Source: an uncultured Clostridium sp. (lineage in GTDB: Bacteria > Bacillota > Clostridia > TANB77 > CAG-465). Taken from it: a DNA stretch of 64,000 nt. Location of the stretch: contig USES01000001.1 in assembly GCA_900553785.1 (NCBI GenBank), forward strand, positions 62,001 through 126,000. Direction: 5' to 3'. The notes beneath the pieces are model-generated. The model did not search any database and had not been told where the DNA came from. It saw nothing but the letters and a program-made list of their open reading frames with translations. Shown one piece after another: positions 27,189 to 36,924 of the stretch. Within the stretch, counting starts at the first letter, position 1. The number at the start of each line of letters is the position of its first letter. A program made the position numbers and the translations under genes.

Positions 27189-28518
27189 AACTTAACTCCT
27201 TTTCTTCTACGTATTCGCATATATAATCATAACCATGTACTTTTGTTATTTTCACATTATAAAAGCCACCTATTATGATATTTGATGTATCTTGATCAAT
27301 AGGCAAATAAATTTTGGGATCAACGTCTGGTGAGTCCATATAAGATCTGCATTCAAAATACATTTCATCAGGGGACACATCTTGTACCAATACCTTAACA
27401 ACCTTGCCTATGTTTTTGGACATTTGCACCTTTAAAACTTCCTGCTGCAATTTCATTATTTCATCATATCTTTGAGTTTTAATTTTTTCGTCTATTTGAT
27501 TAGGCATTAAAGCTGCCTTTGTATCTTCTTCTGCAGAATAAGTAAAAGCTCCCAGTCTATCAAATTTAAAATCTAAAATTGCCTTTTTAAGTTCAGCAAA
27601 ATCCTCGTCAGTTTCTCCTGGGAAACCAGTCATAACAGTCGTTCTAATAATAGCATCTGGTATTTCTTCTCTTATTTTTTGTATAAGTGTATACACCTCA
27701 GCTTTGTTAGTGTGTCTATTCATTGCCTTTAACATATTATCTGAAATATGTTGAAGAGGTAAATCAAAATACTTGCATATTTTAGGGTTATTTTTTATCT
27801 CAGAAAGTAATTCATCATTTACCTTACCAGGGTACATATATAATACTCTAATCCACTCTGTATCTAATTTAGACAACTCTTTAAGCAAAGAATATAACAT
27901 TGGTTTTCCATATAAGTCAATCCCATATGATGTTGTATCTTGAGCTATTACTACAAGTTCTTTTATTCCTTTATCTACCAAGCCTTTTGCTTCTCTAACA
28001 ATATCTTCAATTTTTCTACTCTTAAGTCCTCCTCGAATTAAAGGAATAGCGCAATAAGTACAATTATTATTGCATCCATCTGCAATTCTTAAATATGCTG
28101 TTGGAAATTTTGTGGATATCATTCTATTATTAAAATCTAAGCAAAAATTTTGCTCTTTAAGATTAAAATGTTCTGAAAAAATTTTGTCAATATTGTTATA
28201 TTCATCTACGCCAATAACTAAGTCTACTTCTGGAAAGTTAGAATAAATTTCTTGTTTGTATCTTTTTGCTAAACAACCAGTTACGATTAAGTTCTCACAA
28301 ACTCCTGTGGTTTTCAAGTTTGCCATATCTAATATTGTACTGATTGCCTCTTCTTTTGCAGATTCAATAAACCCGCATGTATTTACTATAATTACTTGTG
28401 CTGCATATATATCTGTAGTTATTTCAAATCCTTTAGTTTTCATAAAACCTAAAATCATTTCGCTGTCTACTTCGTTTTTGCAGCATCCAAGTGTCACTAA
28501 TGCCACTTTTTTAATCAT
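27181..28518 (-). CDS. rimO: Ribosomal protein S12 methylthiotransferase RimO
   Basis: 445 residues: an N-terminal UPF0004 domain (VALVTLGCCKNEVDSE, NTCGFIESAKEE), a radical-SAM core with CNNNCTYCAIP (about 150) and LPLQHISD, and a C-terminal TRAM domain. Six cysteines for two [4Fe-4S] clusters are visible. Motifs such as the GCCKNEVDSE start and SRKIEDIV favour RimO (Asp of ribosomal protein S12) over MiaB (tRNA). It leads the rimO-rho operon from the promoter at 28549-28577. Confidence 0.92.
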   Translation of the reverse strand: MIKKVALVTLGCCKNEVDSEMILGFMKTKGFEITTDIYAAQVIIVNTCGFIESAKEEAISTILDMANLKTTGVCENLIVTGCLAKRYKQEIYSNFPEVDLVIGVDEYNNIDKIFSEHFNLKEQNFCLDFNNRMISTKFPTAYLRIADGCNNNCTYCAIPLIRGGLKSRKIEDIVREAKGLVDKGIKELVVIAQDTTSYGIDLYGKPMLYSLLKELSKLDTEWIRVLYMYPGKVNDELLSEIKNNPKICKYFDLPLQHISDNMLKAMNRHTNKAEVYTLIQKIREEIPDAIIRTTVMTGFPGETDEDFAELKKAILDFKFDRLGAFTYSAEEDTKAALMPNQIDEKIKTQRYDEIMKLQQEVLKVQMSKNIGKVVKVLVQDVSPDEMYFECRSYMDSPDVDPKIYLPIDQDTSNIIIGGFYNVKITKVHGYDYICEYVEEKELSYV

Positions 28519-28548
28519 TAAAATTTCTCCTTTAACTAAACCATAACA

Positions 28549-28577
28549 ATTATATCACAAAGTTGCGTTTTTGTGAA
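28549..28577 (-). promoter_or_regulatory. Promoter of rimO-rho
   Basis: Minus strand: TTCACA (28572-28577), 17 bp, TATAAT (28549-28554). Confidence 0.7.
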
Positions 28578-28614
28578 CTGGTAATAATGTAAAAAATGTA
28601 AAGTATTAAATAAA

Positions 28615-28648
28615 AGAGAGGGTATAACGCTTAATATACACCCTCTTT
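28615..28648 (-). terminator. Terminator of the gatCA-proS-gatB operon
   Basis: AGAGGGT (28617-28623) pairs with ACCCTCT (28640-28646), with a few extra pairs inside. The minus strand continues CTTTTATTTAAT. It is six bases after the gatB stop. Confidence 0.75.
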
Positions 28649-28654
28649 TTATTC

Positions 28655-30097
28655 TTATTTTCTTTTTTCTAGTTCTTCTTTTACCAATTTATTTACCATT
28701 ACTGGGTTTGCTTTACCATGAGATTCTTTCATTGTTTGACCAACAATAAAGCCCATTGCTCTTTCTTTTCCAGCCAAATAATCTGCAACAGAAGCTGGGT
28801 TTAGATCCAATACTTTAATTACAATATCACGTATTGCTCCCTCATCAGTTACCTGTTTTAAGCCTTTTTCTTCTACAATACTTTCAGGATCTTTTCCGCT
28901 TTGTGCCATATCTTCAAATACTTTCTTTGCTATAGCTGAAGATATAACGTTTTTCTCAATAAGAGATATAAGATTTCCTAACTGTTCTGCTGTAAACTTT
29001 GCTTCAGCTATATCTATTTCTTGCTCATTAAGTATTCTTGCAACATCACTCATTAACCAGTTAGATACAAGTTTTGCGTTACCACAAGTTTTAACTGCCT
29101 TATCAAAGAATTCTGCCATATGTTTTGAATTTGTAATTTGTTCTGCATCATACTCTGGCAAACCAAATTCTTCTATATATCTATGTTTACGTACATTTGG
29201 CATCTCTGGCAAACTCTCTTTAATACCGTTTATGTATTCGTCACTTAAAACTATTGGTGCTAAATCTGGCTCTGGGAAATATCTATAATCATGTGCGTCT
29301 TCCTTTGTACGCATTGCATAACCAATTCCCTTGTCATCGTCCCAACGTCTTGTTTCCTGGTAAATCTTTCCGCCATTTTCTAGTTCTTTAATTTGACGTT
29401 CTGTTTCGTACTCAATTGACCTTGCAATAGCTTTAAATGAGTTTAAGTTCTTAGTTTCTGTACGAGTACCAAACTTTGTTTCTCCTTTCTTTCTAACGGA
29501 AAGGTTTACATCACAACGAAGTGAACCTTCTTGCATTTTACAGTCACAAATCTCTAAATACTCTAGAATAGATTTTAAAGTCTGCATGTAACCTACAGCT
29601 TCTTCTGCTGAACGTATATCTGGTTCAGAAACAATTTCTATTAGAGGTACACCACATCTGTTAAAATCTACTAATGTGTCGCCAGTGTAAGGATCATGTA
29701 TTAATTTACCTGCGTCTTCTTCTATATGTATTCTTGTAATACCAACACGTTTCTTTTGGTCACCAACCATGAATTCTACATGTCCATGTTCACACAAAGG
29801 CAAATCATATTGTGAAGTCTGGTAAGCTTTAGGAAGGTCAGGGTAGAAATAATTTTTTCTATCTTGCTTTGAAAATCTTGCTATCTCACAATTAGTAGCA
29901 AGTCCCATTTTAACTGCATACTCTACAACTTTTTTATTTAGTACAGGAAGTACTCCTGGCATACCTGTACAAATTGGACAACAATGAGTGTTAGGATCTG
30001 ATCCAAACTCTGTTGAACAACCACAGTATATTTTAGTTTTTGTAGCAAGTTCTGCATGGACTTCAAGTCCAATTATAACTTCATAATCTTCCCTCAT
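28655..30097 (-). CDS. gatB: Asp/Glu-tRNA(Asn/Gln) amidotransferase subunit B
   Basis: 480 residues starting MREDYEVIIGLEVHAEL, with CPICTGMPGVLPVLN, QYDLPLCEHG, HIEEDAGK and the C-terminal YqeY-like tail domain. GatB binds the mischarged tRNA, phosphorylates its Glu or Asp and accepts ammonia channelled from GatA. I prefer ATG 30097, which forms TAATG with the proS stop, to the upstream ATG at 30109 because AAAGG then has a usable spacing. Zinc-binding cysteines (CGC, CCPIC) are present. Confidence 0.95.
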   Translation of the reverse strand: MREDYEVIIGLEVHAELATKTKIYCGCSTEFGSDPNTHCCPICTGMPGVLPVLNKKVVEYAVKMGLATNCEIARFSKQDRKNYFYPDLPKAYQTSQYDLPLCEHGHVEFMVGDQKKRVGITRIHIEEDAGKLIHDPYTGDTLVDFNRCGVPLIEIVSEPDIRSAEEAVGYMQTLKSILEYLEICDCKMQEGSLRCDVNLSVRKKGETKFGTRTETKNLNSFKAIARSIEYETERQIKELENGGKIYQETRRWDDDKGIGYAMRTKEDAHDYRYFPEPDLAPIVLSDEYINGIKESLPEMPNVRKHRYIEEFGLPEYDAEQITNSKHMAEFFDKAVKTCGNAKLVSNWLMSDVARILNEQEIDIAEAKFTAEQLGNLISLIEKNVISSAIAKKVFEDMAQSGKDPESIVEEKGLKQVTDEGAIRDIVIKVLDLNPASVADYLAGKERAMGFIVGQTMKESHGKANPVMVNKLVKEELEKRK

Positions 30098-31821
30098 TAC
30101 TTTTTCCATCCTTTCATAATTTCTTCTATTTTTGTGTAAATATCTTCTACATCTACAAGTATAGCTTCATCATTTCCTTTAATCTTAACTTCAAATTTAT
30201 TTTGTTCAAGATTTCTTTTACTTACTACTATTCTAATGTTTGCTCCTATTAAATCTGCATCTGCAAATTTTACGCCTGCACTCTTATTTCTATCATCTAA
30301 AAGTACATCTAGTTTTAAATTTAGTAAGCCTTTATACAAATCATCTGCTATACATTTAATTTGTTCTGTCTTAGTATAATCTACTGGTACTATATGAACA
30401 TCATATGGTGCAATTTCTACTGGCCAATTAGTAGCTTTTTCAGTTCCACGAGCTTCCAATACTGATGCCATAAGACGGCCTACTCCAATTCCGTAGCATC
30501 CCATTATAGGGGTATTTTCTTTTCCTTGCTCATCATGGTAAGTCATACCCATTGCAGAAGTATATTTTTTACCTAATTTGAATATGTTTCCAACTTCAAT
30601 ACCATTAGATATGTTTACTGTTTTTTTACCACACATAGGACACATATCTTCAGTCGTAATTTTAGCTATATCTACAAATTTAACATCTTTTACATCACGT
30701 AAAAGATTTATTCCTTTTATGTGATGATCTTTCTTATTTGCACCAGCAACTAAAGATTTTTCACCCTCAAGAGATTTATCATAAATAACAACAGCCTTTG
30801 CATCCAAACCAACTGGCCCTATAAAACCATAACAGATGCCATCTCCTTCTTCCTCTGTTTTTGGTACAAGATGCTCATCATCAACCTTAAGAAGATTTCT
30901 TAGCTTTGTTTCATTTACTTCTTTATCTCCACGAACAAATACTATAACAGTTTCTTTCGTATCAATTCTATAATACACAACTGCTTTAATAAATTGGATT
31001 CTTGGAATATTTAAATATTCTTCTAAAGCTTCAATAGTTTTAATATCTGGTGTGTAAACTTCCTCTAATGCAGTCTCTATACTATTAGGGCTATTTTCAT
31101 ATTTACATTCTGCAACGTCCATGTTTGCACTAAAATTACATGAACCACATGTAACTATTTTATCTTCTCCAGCATCACAAAGTAACATATACTCATGAGC
31201 AGTGCTTCCGCCCATCATGCCAGTATCTGATGCTACTGCCACAACTTCTGGTATTCCAGCTCTTGCAAATATTCTGTTATATGCATCGTAATATTCGTTA
31301 TATACAGTATCTAGACTTTCTTCACTAGTATGGAAAGAATATGCATCTTTCATAGTAAACTCTCTTACACGAATAAGTCCGCCCCTACTTCTTGCCTCAT
31401 CTCTAAACTTAGTTTGTATTTGGTATATTGAAAATGGGTATTTAGTATAAGATACTGCTTCGTTTAATGCTGTAAATACAGCTGCTTCTTCGTGTGTCAT
31501 AGATAGTACCATATCAGTATTAGTTCTATCTTTAAATCTTAATAATTCTGAGCCTACTGAATCGTATCTACCAGCCATATCCCACAATTTTTTAGTAGCA
31601 ACAACTGGCATAAGTATTTCTTGTGCGCCAATTTTGTTCATTTCTTCACGAATTATATTTTCAATTTTACTTGCAACTTTATATCCTAATGGCATAAGTG
31701 TAAATATTCCACTTGCCATCTGCTTAATATAGCCACCTTTTAAAAGTAGTCCATGGCTTTTTAAAGTTGCTTCACTTGGCCAATCTTTTTTTGTATCTCC
31801 TATAATTTTAGATTGTAACAT
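30097..31821 (-). CDS. proS: Prolyl-tRNA synthetase (bacterial type)
   Basis: 574 residues, class II. TLKSHGLLLKGGYIKQMASG at the N-terminus, RDEARSRGGLIRVREFTMKD (motif 2), the editing (INS) domain between motifs 2 and 3 (about 225-400), and CYGIGVGRLMAS (motif 3) identify bacterial-type ProRS with cis-editing of Ala-tRNA-Pro. It lies between gatA (12 bases) and gatB (overlap), so prolyl charging is produced with the amidotransferase. Confidence 0.96.
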   Translation of the reverse strand: MLQSKIIGDTKKDWPSEATLKSHGLLLKGGYIKQMASGIFTLMPLGYKVASKIENIIREEMNKIGAQEILMPVVATKKLWDMAGRYDSVGSELLRFKDRTNTDMVLSMTHEEAAVFTALNEAVSYTKYPFSIYQIQTKFRDEARSRGGLIRVREFTMKDAYSFHTSEESLDTVYNEYYDAYNRIFARAGIPEVVAVASDTGMMGGSTAHEYMLLCDAGEDKIVTCGSCNFSANMDVAECKYENSPNSIETALEEVYTPDIKTIEALEEYLNIPRIQFIKAVVYYRIDTKETVIVFVRGDKEVNETKLRNLLKVDDEHLVPKTEEEGDGICYGFIGPVGLDAKAVVIYDKSLEGEKSLVAGANKKDHHIKGINLLRDVKDVKFVDIAKITTEDMCPMCGKKTVNISNGIEVGNIFKLGKKYTSAMGMTYHDEQGKENTPIMGCYGIGVGRLMASVLEARGTEKATNWPVEIAPYDVHIVPVDYTKTEQIKCIADDLYKGLLNLKLDVLLDDRNKSAGVKFADADLIGANIRIVVSKRNLEQNKFEVKIKGNDEAILVDVEDIYTKIEEIMKGWKK

Positions 31822-31833
31822 AACTTCTCCCCT

Positions 31834-33291
31834 TTAAATATTAGGTTTAACCTTAGAAAAATCCGTTGCTTGTTCATAAGCGTGTGAAATGTTTAGAAGT
31901 AATGCTTCATCAAAAGCTTTACCAATAAACTGTAACCCTATTGGAAGGCCTGTTGCATCAAACCCACCTGGTATAGATATTGCAGGTATTCCTGCTATAT
32001 TTACTGGAACTGTAAATATATCTTCTAAGTACATTTCAGTTGGATTAGATAATTTTTCTCCAAACTTAAATGCTCCACTTGTAGTTGTTGGAAGAGCTAT
32101 AACATCTACTTCTTCAAAAGCCTTTTTAAAGTCATCAACTATTAATGTTCTAACTTGTCCTGCACGTTTATAATAAGCATCATAGTATCCAGAACTTAGT
32201 ACATATGTGCCAAGCATAATTCTTCTTTTTACCTCATCACCAAAGCCTTCAGTTCTAGATTTTGAATATATATCTTGAAGGTCATCAAACTCTTTTGTTC
32301 TGTAGCCATATTTTATTCCATCATATCTAGCAAGGTTAGATGAAGCTTCTGCAGTTGCTATTATGTAATATGTAGGCAAAGCATATTTTGCATAATCTAA
32401 CGCTACTTCTTTAATTTCGCAGCCAAGAGATTTTAATACTTCAATAGATTTATTAAATATTTCTAATTTATCTTCTGCTAAACCATTTTTAAAAAATGAG
32501 AAAGGCACACCAACTTTTAATCCCTTAATTGGATTGTTAAGAGTTGTAGTATAATCTGGTACAGTGTATTCTACTGATGTAGAATCTTTTTTATCATGAC
32601 CTGCAATAACGTTCATAATTATAGCCGCATCCATTGTATCTTTTCCAAATGGTCCAATTTGATCAAGTGATGACCCAAATGCTACAAGACCAAAACGAGA
32701 TACAAGACCATATGTTGGTTTAAGTCCTACTATACCACAATATGAAGCTGGTTGACGAATACTTCCACCAGTATCTGAACCTAAAGATGCGTATACCATA
32801 TCTGCTGCAACACTTGCTGCACTTCCACCAGATGAACCGCCAGGTACACGAGTTGTATCCCATGGATTTGTAGTATTTTTAAATGCAGATGTAGCTGTAG
32901 AAGAACCCATTGCAAATTCATCCATGTTCGTTTTACCAACAATTATTGCACCTGCGTTTTCTAATCTCTCTACAACAGTAGCATTATATGGGCTTATAAA
33001 GTTCTCTAACATTTTTGAAGAACATGAAGTTTGAGTATTTTCCATACACATATTGTCCTTTATAGCAATAGGCACACCACCTAATACTCCTATGTCTTCT
33101 CCTGAATTTAACTTTTCTTGTAGGGCTTCTGCTCTTTTATATGCATACTCTTTGTTTAAAGTAACAAATGCTTGAATTTTAGGCTCTAGGGCGTCAATTC
33201 TTGCAAAAGTATCATCTAAAACGTCTTTAATACTTACTTCTTTATTTTTTATTCTATCTGCTATTTCATGCATTGTAAATTTTTCGTACAT
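31834..33291 (-). CDS. gatA: Asp/Glu-tRNA(Asn/Gln) amidotransferase subunit A
   Basis: 485 residues of the amidase-signature family: the catalytic Ser-cisSer-Lys triad in AIKDNM (about 78) and [14 protein letters not shown] plus [10 protein letters not shown] (about 150-178). It hydrolyses glutamine and channels the ammonia to GatB. It lies 15 bases after gatC in the order C-A-proS-B. Confidence 0.97.
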   Translation of the reverse strand: MYEKFTMHEIADRIKNKEVSIKDVLDDTFARIDALEPKIQAFVTLNKEYAYKRAEALQEKLNSGEDIGVLGGVPIAIKDNMCMENTQTSCSSKMLENFISPYNATVVERLENAGAIIVGKTNMDEFAMGSSTATSAFKNTTNPWDTTRVPGGSSGGSAASVAADMVYASLGSDTGGSIRQPASYCGIVGLKPTYGLVSRFGLVAFGSSLDQIGPFGKDTMDAAIIMNVIAGHDKKDSTSVEYTVPDYTTTLNNPIKGLKVGVPFSFFKNGLAEDKLEIFNKSIEVLKSLGCEIKEVALDYAKYALPTYYIIATAEASSNLARYDGIKYGYRTKEFDDLQDIYSKSRTEGFGDEVKRRIMLGTYVLSSGYYDAYYKRAGQVRTLIVDDFKKAFEEVDVIALPTTTSGAFKFGEKLSNPTEMYLEDIFTVPVNIAGIPAISIPGGFDATGLPIGLQFIGKAFDEALLLNISHAYEQATDFSKVKPNI

Positions 33292-33306
33292 ACTTGCTAC
33301 ACTCCT

Positions 33307-33594
33307 TTACTCTACAACCTTTGGTACACTTATACAGCCTGCATCTTTAGATGGTGCATTCTTTAGTATAAGCTCTCTATCAAATGAAGGACGTAATTCA
33401 TCCTCTCTAAATACGTTTTGCTTGTCCACTATAAACGCTGTAGGGCTAACACTTGATACATCAACCTCTTTTAGTTTCTCTACAAAATCTGCTATTTGAC
33501 CAAGTTCTGTGCTAAATTTCTTAACTTCTTCATCACTTAATTTAAGTTTTGCAAGATTTGCTATGTGTTTTACTTCTTCTTCAGATATTGTCAT
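33307..33594 (-). CDS. gatC: Asp/Glu-tRNA(Asn/Gln) amidotransferase subunit C
   Basis: 95 residues: ISEEEVKHIANLAKLKLSDE at the N-terminus and FREDELRPSFDRELILKNAP at the C-terminus are GatC landmarks. It wraps around GatA and GatB to hold the complex. First gene of the operon, with a GAGGTAAT site and a promoter about 35 bases upstream. Confidence 0.95.
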   Translation of the reverse strand: MTISEEEVKHIANLAKLKLSDEEVKKFSTELGQIADFVEKLKEVDVSSVSPTAFIVDKQNVFREDELRPSFDRELILKNAPSKDAGCISVPKVVE

Positions 33595-33627
33595 ACAATT
33601 ACCTCATTTCCTAATTTAACAGGTTAT

Positions 33628-33656
33628 ATTATATAATATATGTATGAAATTTTCAA
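33628..33656 (-). promoter_or_regulatory. Promoter of gatC-gatA-proS-gatB
   Basis: Minus strand: TTGAAA (33651-33656), 17 bp, TATAAT (33628-33633). Confidence 0.75.
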
Positions 33657-33678
33657 GAAAAATCTAAATAAATATAAC

Positions 33679-33711
33679 AAGTCCGACAACACTAAATTGT
33701 ATTGCGGACTT
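33679..33711 (-). terminator. Terminator after recO
   Basis: AAGTCCG (33679-33685) pairs with CGGACTT (33705-33711), enclosing a long 19-base loop. It overlaps the recO stop; only short T runs follow on the minus strand, so efficiency is uncertain. Confidence 0.5.
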
Positions 33712-34450
33712 AAAACATAACTACACTATATAACATATCTACATATTGTATAAATTCATTAAGGCAAACATCATCCAAACTAAAACTAAATATTTTTTTG
33801 ATCGGACTAGATACAACATAAACGCATGCAAAATATACAGCTTGGCTCATCTTAACATATGTAGTTTTATTTTTGCTCATCTGTGATAGTTCTTCTGCAA
33901 AACAATTTTCACAAATCGCATTATTTTCTGCAAAAGAATAATAGTAATTTTTATACGAATCTTTAACTAACGAATTGCCACATTTATTACAAGTAACAAT
34001 ATTTGGCATATATCCTAACAAAGACAATAATTTTAATTTAAATATTGTTTCTATTTGCTTAGCAGGTATATCTTTATTTTCAATAACAAACATAGTATTT
34101 AAAAACAATGATAAAACCTCTTTTGATTCTTCTCCCTCACAAATAGATTGCATTAATACTTTAGTGATATCATAAGCAATGTTTAATTTATCATAATCAA
34201 TTCTTAAATTGTAAAAGGTGTCTATTATTTCGGCGGAATTTATGTGATAAAAGCTTGTCCCTTTATATAAAACAAACTCACTATATACTAAAAATTGGCA
34301 TGGTGCAAGAAGGGAGCTATTTGTCTTTTTTGCTCCCTTTGCCATGCAAGATATTTTACCAAACTCATCTGTAAAAACAGTAAGAATCTTATCATTATCG
34401 TTATATTGAGTCTCCTTTATTACTATTCCCTTCACTTTTAACAGTTTCAT
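33710..34450 (-). CDS. recO: DNA repair protein RecO
   Basis: 246 residues: an N-terminal OB fold (KVKGIVIKETQYNDNDKILT, EFGKISCMAKGAKK) and a C-terminal helical domain with a zinc finger CNKCG...CENC (about 158-185). RecO loads RecA on SSB-coated ssDNA in RecFOR repair. The ATG at 34450 has GAGGAAG upstream and lies inside the yqzL frame, overlapping it by 50 bases. Last gene of the exporter-mutase-era-yqzL-recO run. Confidence 0.93.
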   Translation of the reverse strand: MKLLKVKGIVIKETQYNDNDKILTVFTDEFGKISCMAKGAKKTNSSLLAPCQFLVYSEFVLYKGTSFYHINSAEIIDTFYNLRIDYDKLNIAYDITKVLMQSICEGEESKEVLSLFLNTMFVIENKDIPAKQIETIFKLKLLSLLGYMPNIVTCNKCGNSLVKDSYKNYYYSFAENNAICENCFAEELSQMSKNKTTYVKMSQAVYFACVYVVSSPIKKIFSFSLDDVCLNEFIQYVDMLYSVVMF

Positions 34451-34547
34451 TTACTTCCTCATTTTTTGTTTCATTTAATTTATATTTCATGTAATCTTCT
34501 ATTTTCCCAGTTTTCTCAAATTCATTCCAAAGTGTGTCTCTTGACAT
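34401..34547 (-). CDS. yqzL: YqzL-like small protein
   Basis: 48 residues, missed by usual length cut-offs. SRDTLWNEFEKTGKIEDYMKY matches the short conserved YqzL pattern (W-x-x-F-x-x-T-G-x-I-x-x-Y) known between era and recO in Bacillus. The C-terminal half (KNEEVNETVKSEGNSNKGDS) is a low-complexity extension. GGTGAT precedes the ATG. The function of YqzL is unknown. The 3' end overlaps recO by 50 bases in another frame, implying translational coupling. Confidence 0.8.
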   Translation of the reverse strand: MSRDTLWNEFEKTGKIEDYMKYKLNETKNEEVNETVKSEGNSNKGDSI

Positions 34548-34619
34548 ATTATCACCTAATAATATTTTACGCAGCTTCACACATTATATACAAACAAAAT
34601 TGTTGTATATTAGATATTT

Positions 34620-35534
34620 TTAACGTATTTTGTCTTTTATGTTAGACAAATATGCTTCATTGTTATCCCAGTCAGGTCGTACTTTAACCCATATTTTAAG
34701 GTTGGCTCTTGCTTCTAGCATTTTTTCGATATCTTTTTTGGAATCTATTGTAATCCTTTTTAGCATAGCTCCATCTTTTCCAATTATTATTGGTTTATGT
34801 GATTCTTTTTTGCATATCAAAGTAGCTTCTATATTCCAAACCACATTACCGTTTTCCGTCACTCTATCTTTCATTTTGTCTATAACTATATTTATACCAT
34901 GAGGAATTTCCTCATTTAAATATTTTAATGCTTTGCTTCTTATTATCTCAGATGCTATATCCCTTTGAGATATATCTGTTATATCATCTACGTCGTAAAT
35001 TAAATCACCTTCTGGTAAAACTGATTCAATAGACTTCATAAGGATATCTAGACCATCTTTTTTATGTACAGATATTGGTATTATATCTGCAAAAGAGCCT
35101 CCTATGCTTTCTATGTATTTGTTATACTCATCAATAATTTTTAATATGTTTTCCTTTTTAATTTTATCTACTTTGTTTATACAAAATAATATTTTTTTAT
35201 TTTGTGTTATTATATTTTGTATTATTTTTTTATTTGCATCATCTAATACTGGTTTTGTACCATCAATTATGTAAAGTATTACATCTACAGACTCTGTTGC
35301 AAGTTCCACACCTTTCATCATATAATTACCAAGTTTATGATGTGGAGTGTGAACTCCTGGAGTATCTACAAATACGAATTGTGCTGTATCAGTAGTAACT
35401 ATTCCTTTTATGTTAAACCTTGTAGTTTGTGGCTTTGGTGTAATTATTGAAACATCAAAACCAACAAGTTCATTTACCAAACTAGACTTTCCTGCATTTG
35501 GTTTACCAACTACAGCAATAAATCCTGACTTCAT
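34620..35534 (-). CDS. era: GTPase Era, 30S assembly factor
   Basis: 304 residues. G1 GKPNAGKSS, G3 DTPGVHTPH, G4 NKVD and a C-terminal KH domain with KPIIIGKDGAMLK identify Era, which binds the 3' end of 16S rRNA during small-subunit maturation. It overlaps the preceding mutase gene by four bases (ATGA). Confidence 0.97.
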   Translation of the reverse strand: MKSGFIAVVGKPNAGKSSLVNELVGFDVSIITPKPQTTRFNIKGIVTTDTAQFVFVDTPGVHTPHHKLGNYMMKGVELATESVDVILYIIDGTKPVLDDANKKIIQNIITQNKKILFCINKVDKIKKENILKIIDEYNKYIESIGGSFADIIPISVHKKDGLDILMKSIESVLPEGDLIYDVDDITDISQRDIASEIIRSKALKYLNEEIPHGINIVIDKMKDRVTENGNVVWNIEATLICKKESHKPIIIGKDGAMLKRITIDSKKDIEKMLEARANLKIWVKVRPDWDNNEAYLSNIKDKIR

Positions 35535-36913
35535 TTATTCTCTCCTTCTTCTAAAACAACTTTTTCAAATTCCTTTTGTATATCTTTTAGTTTTTCCATA
35601 GTTTTGGCTTCAAATCTCATAGTTACGTCTGGGCCTGTTTGAGAGGCACGTACTAAAGCCCACCAATCAGGCTCTTCCACTCTTACACCATCTATTGTAG
35701 AAAAATTGTAATCTTTTTTAATAGCATACTCTTTAACTTTTGATACAAGAATATATTTTTCTTCTTCTGTTGAATGTATTTTAACTTCTGGTGAAGAAAA
35801 ATATTTATTGATACCGTTTTGCATCTGAGATAAAGGTTTATTTGTATGTGTCATTAGCTCTATAAGTCTTAAGCCCGCATATACTCCATCATCAAAGCCT
35901 GACCACTTATCACGGAAAAATACATGTCCTGAAAATTCGCCACCAAGAGCAAAATTTCCTTCTTTCATTCTGTATTTTATGTATGAATTTCCCACTTTAT
36001 ATCTCTCATATATGCCACCTAAAGCTTTGATATCATCCTCTAAAGCTTTAGTACATTTAACATCAAACAAAATTTTGTAATTTTTATTCTTTTTAAGCAA
36101 ATCTCTTGCCATTATTATTAGATAATGGTCTATTGGAATATACTCGCCCTTTTCATCAATTACACCAATTCTATCCGCATCTCCGTCAAGTGCAAGCCCT
36201 ACGTCTGCATGAAAATCTAATACTGCCTCTTTAAGCATCTTTGTATTTTCTTCAACGCTAGGGTCCGGATGATGGTTCGGAAAAGCTGGATCACTTATAT
36301 CACATATATATTTTACATCTAATGAATTAAATTTATTAAATATTTCCTTTACAAAAGCTGCTGCCGTACCATTTCCAGGATCAACAACTACTCTTAAATT
36401 TCTGGCTCCTAAATCTATATTAGATAGTATTCTTTCTATATAGTTATATAAAATATTTACTTTTTCTACACTACCTTTGCCCTTTTTAAACTGAGCATTT
36501 AATATATACTCTCTAAATTGTTGTATCTTCTCTCCAAATGCATTACCGCTTTCATCAAACGCCATCTTAAAACCATTATACTCTTTTGGGTTATGACTTG
36601 CAGTTATCATAAGGCCTGAACATATATTTAAATATTCCCATGAAAAGTAATACATAGGAGTAGTAACAAGCCCTATATCTACTACGTTTACTCCTGTTTC
36701 AACTAGTCCTTGTATTAAGGCGCTTTTTAAATTTTCAGAAGAAGCCCTATTATCCATTCCCACAATAACTTTGTTTTTTCCATTTTCAATAATGTAGCTA
36801 CCAAAAGCTAAACCTATAGTATAAGCAACATCATCTGTTAAGTCTACATTATATATTCCGCGTATATCATAGCCTCTAAAAATATCTTTACTTATGTTTC
36901 TTACAATTTTCAT
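35531..36913 (-). CDS. Phosphomannomutase/phosphoglucomutase
   Basis: 460 residues of the alpha-D-phosphohexomutase family: catalytic phosphoserine in TASHNPKEYNGFK (about 104), metal loop DGDADRIG (about 245), sugar loop GGEFSGH (about 328) and a C-terminal phosphate-binding domain (RASQTGPDVTMRFE). The ManB/AlgC type interconverts 6- and 1-phosphates of mannose or glucose, feeding GDP-mannose, UDP-glucose or glycan synthesis, possibly UDP-glucose for the glucan synthase in this window. GGGG precedes the ATG. Confidence 0.92.
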   Translation of the reverse strand: MKIVRNISKDIFRGYDIRGIYNVDLTDDVAYTIGLAFGSYIIENGKNKVIVGMDNRASSENLKSALIQGLVETGVNVVDIGLVTTPMYYFSWEYLNICSGLMITASHNPKEYNGFKMAFDESGNAFGEKIQQFREYILNAQFKKGKGSVEKVNILYNYIERILSNIDLGARNLRVVVDPGNGTAAAFVKEIFNKFNSLDVKYICDISDPAFPNHHPDPSVEENTKMLKEAVLDFHADVGLALDGDADRIGVIDEKGEYIPIDHYLIIMARDLLKKNKNYKILFDVKCTKALEDDIKALGGIYERYKVGNSYIKYRMKEGNFALGGEFSGHVFFRDKWSGFDDGVYAGLRLIELMTHTNKPLSQMQNGINKYFSSPEVKIHSTEEEKYILVSKVKEYAIKKDYNFSTIDGVRVEEPDWWALVRASQTGPDVTMRFEAKTMEKLKDIQKEFEKVVLEEGENK

Positions 36914-36924
36914 ATGTTTCCCCT

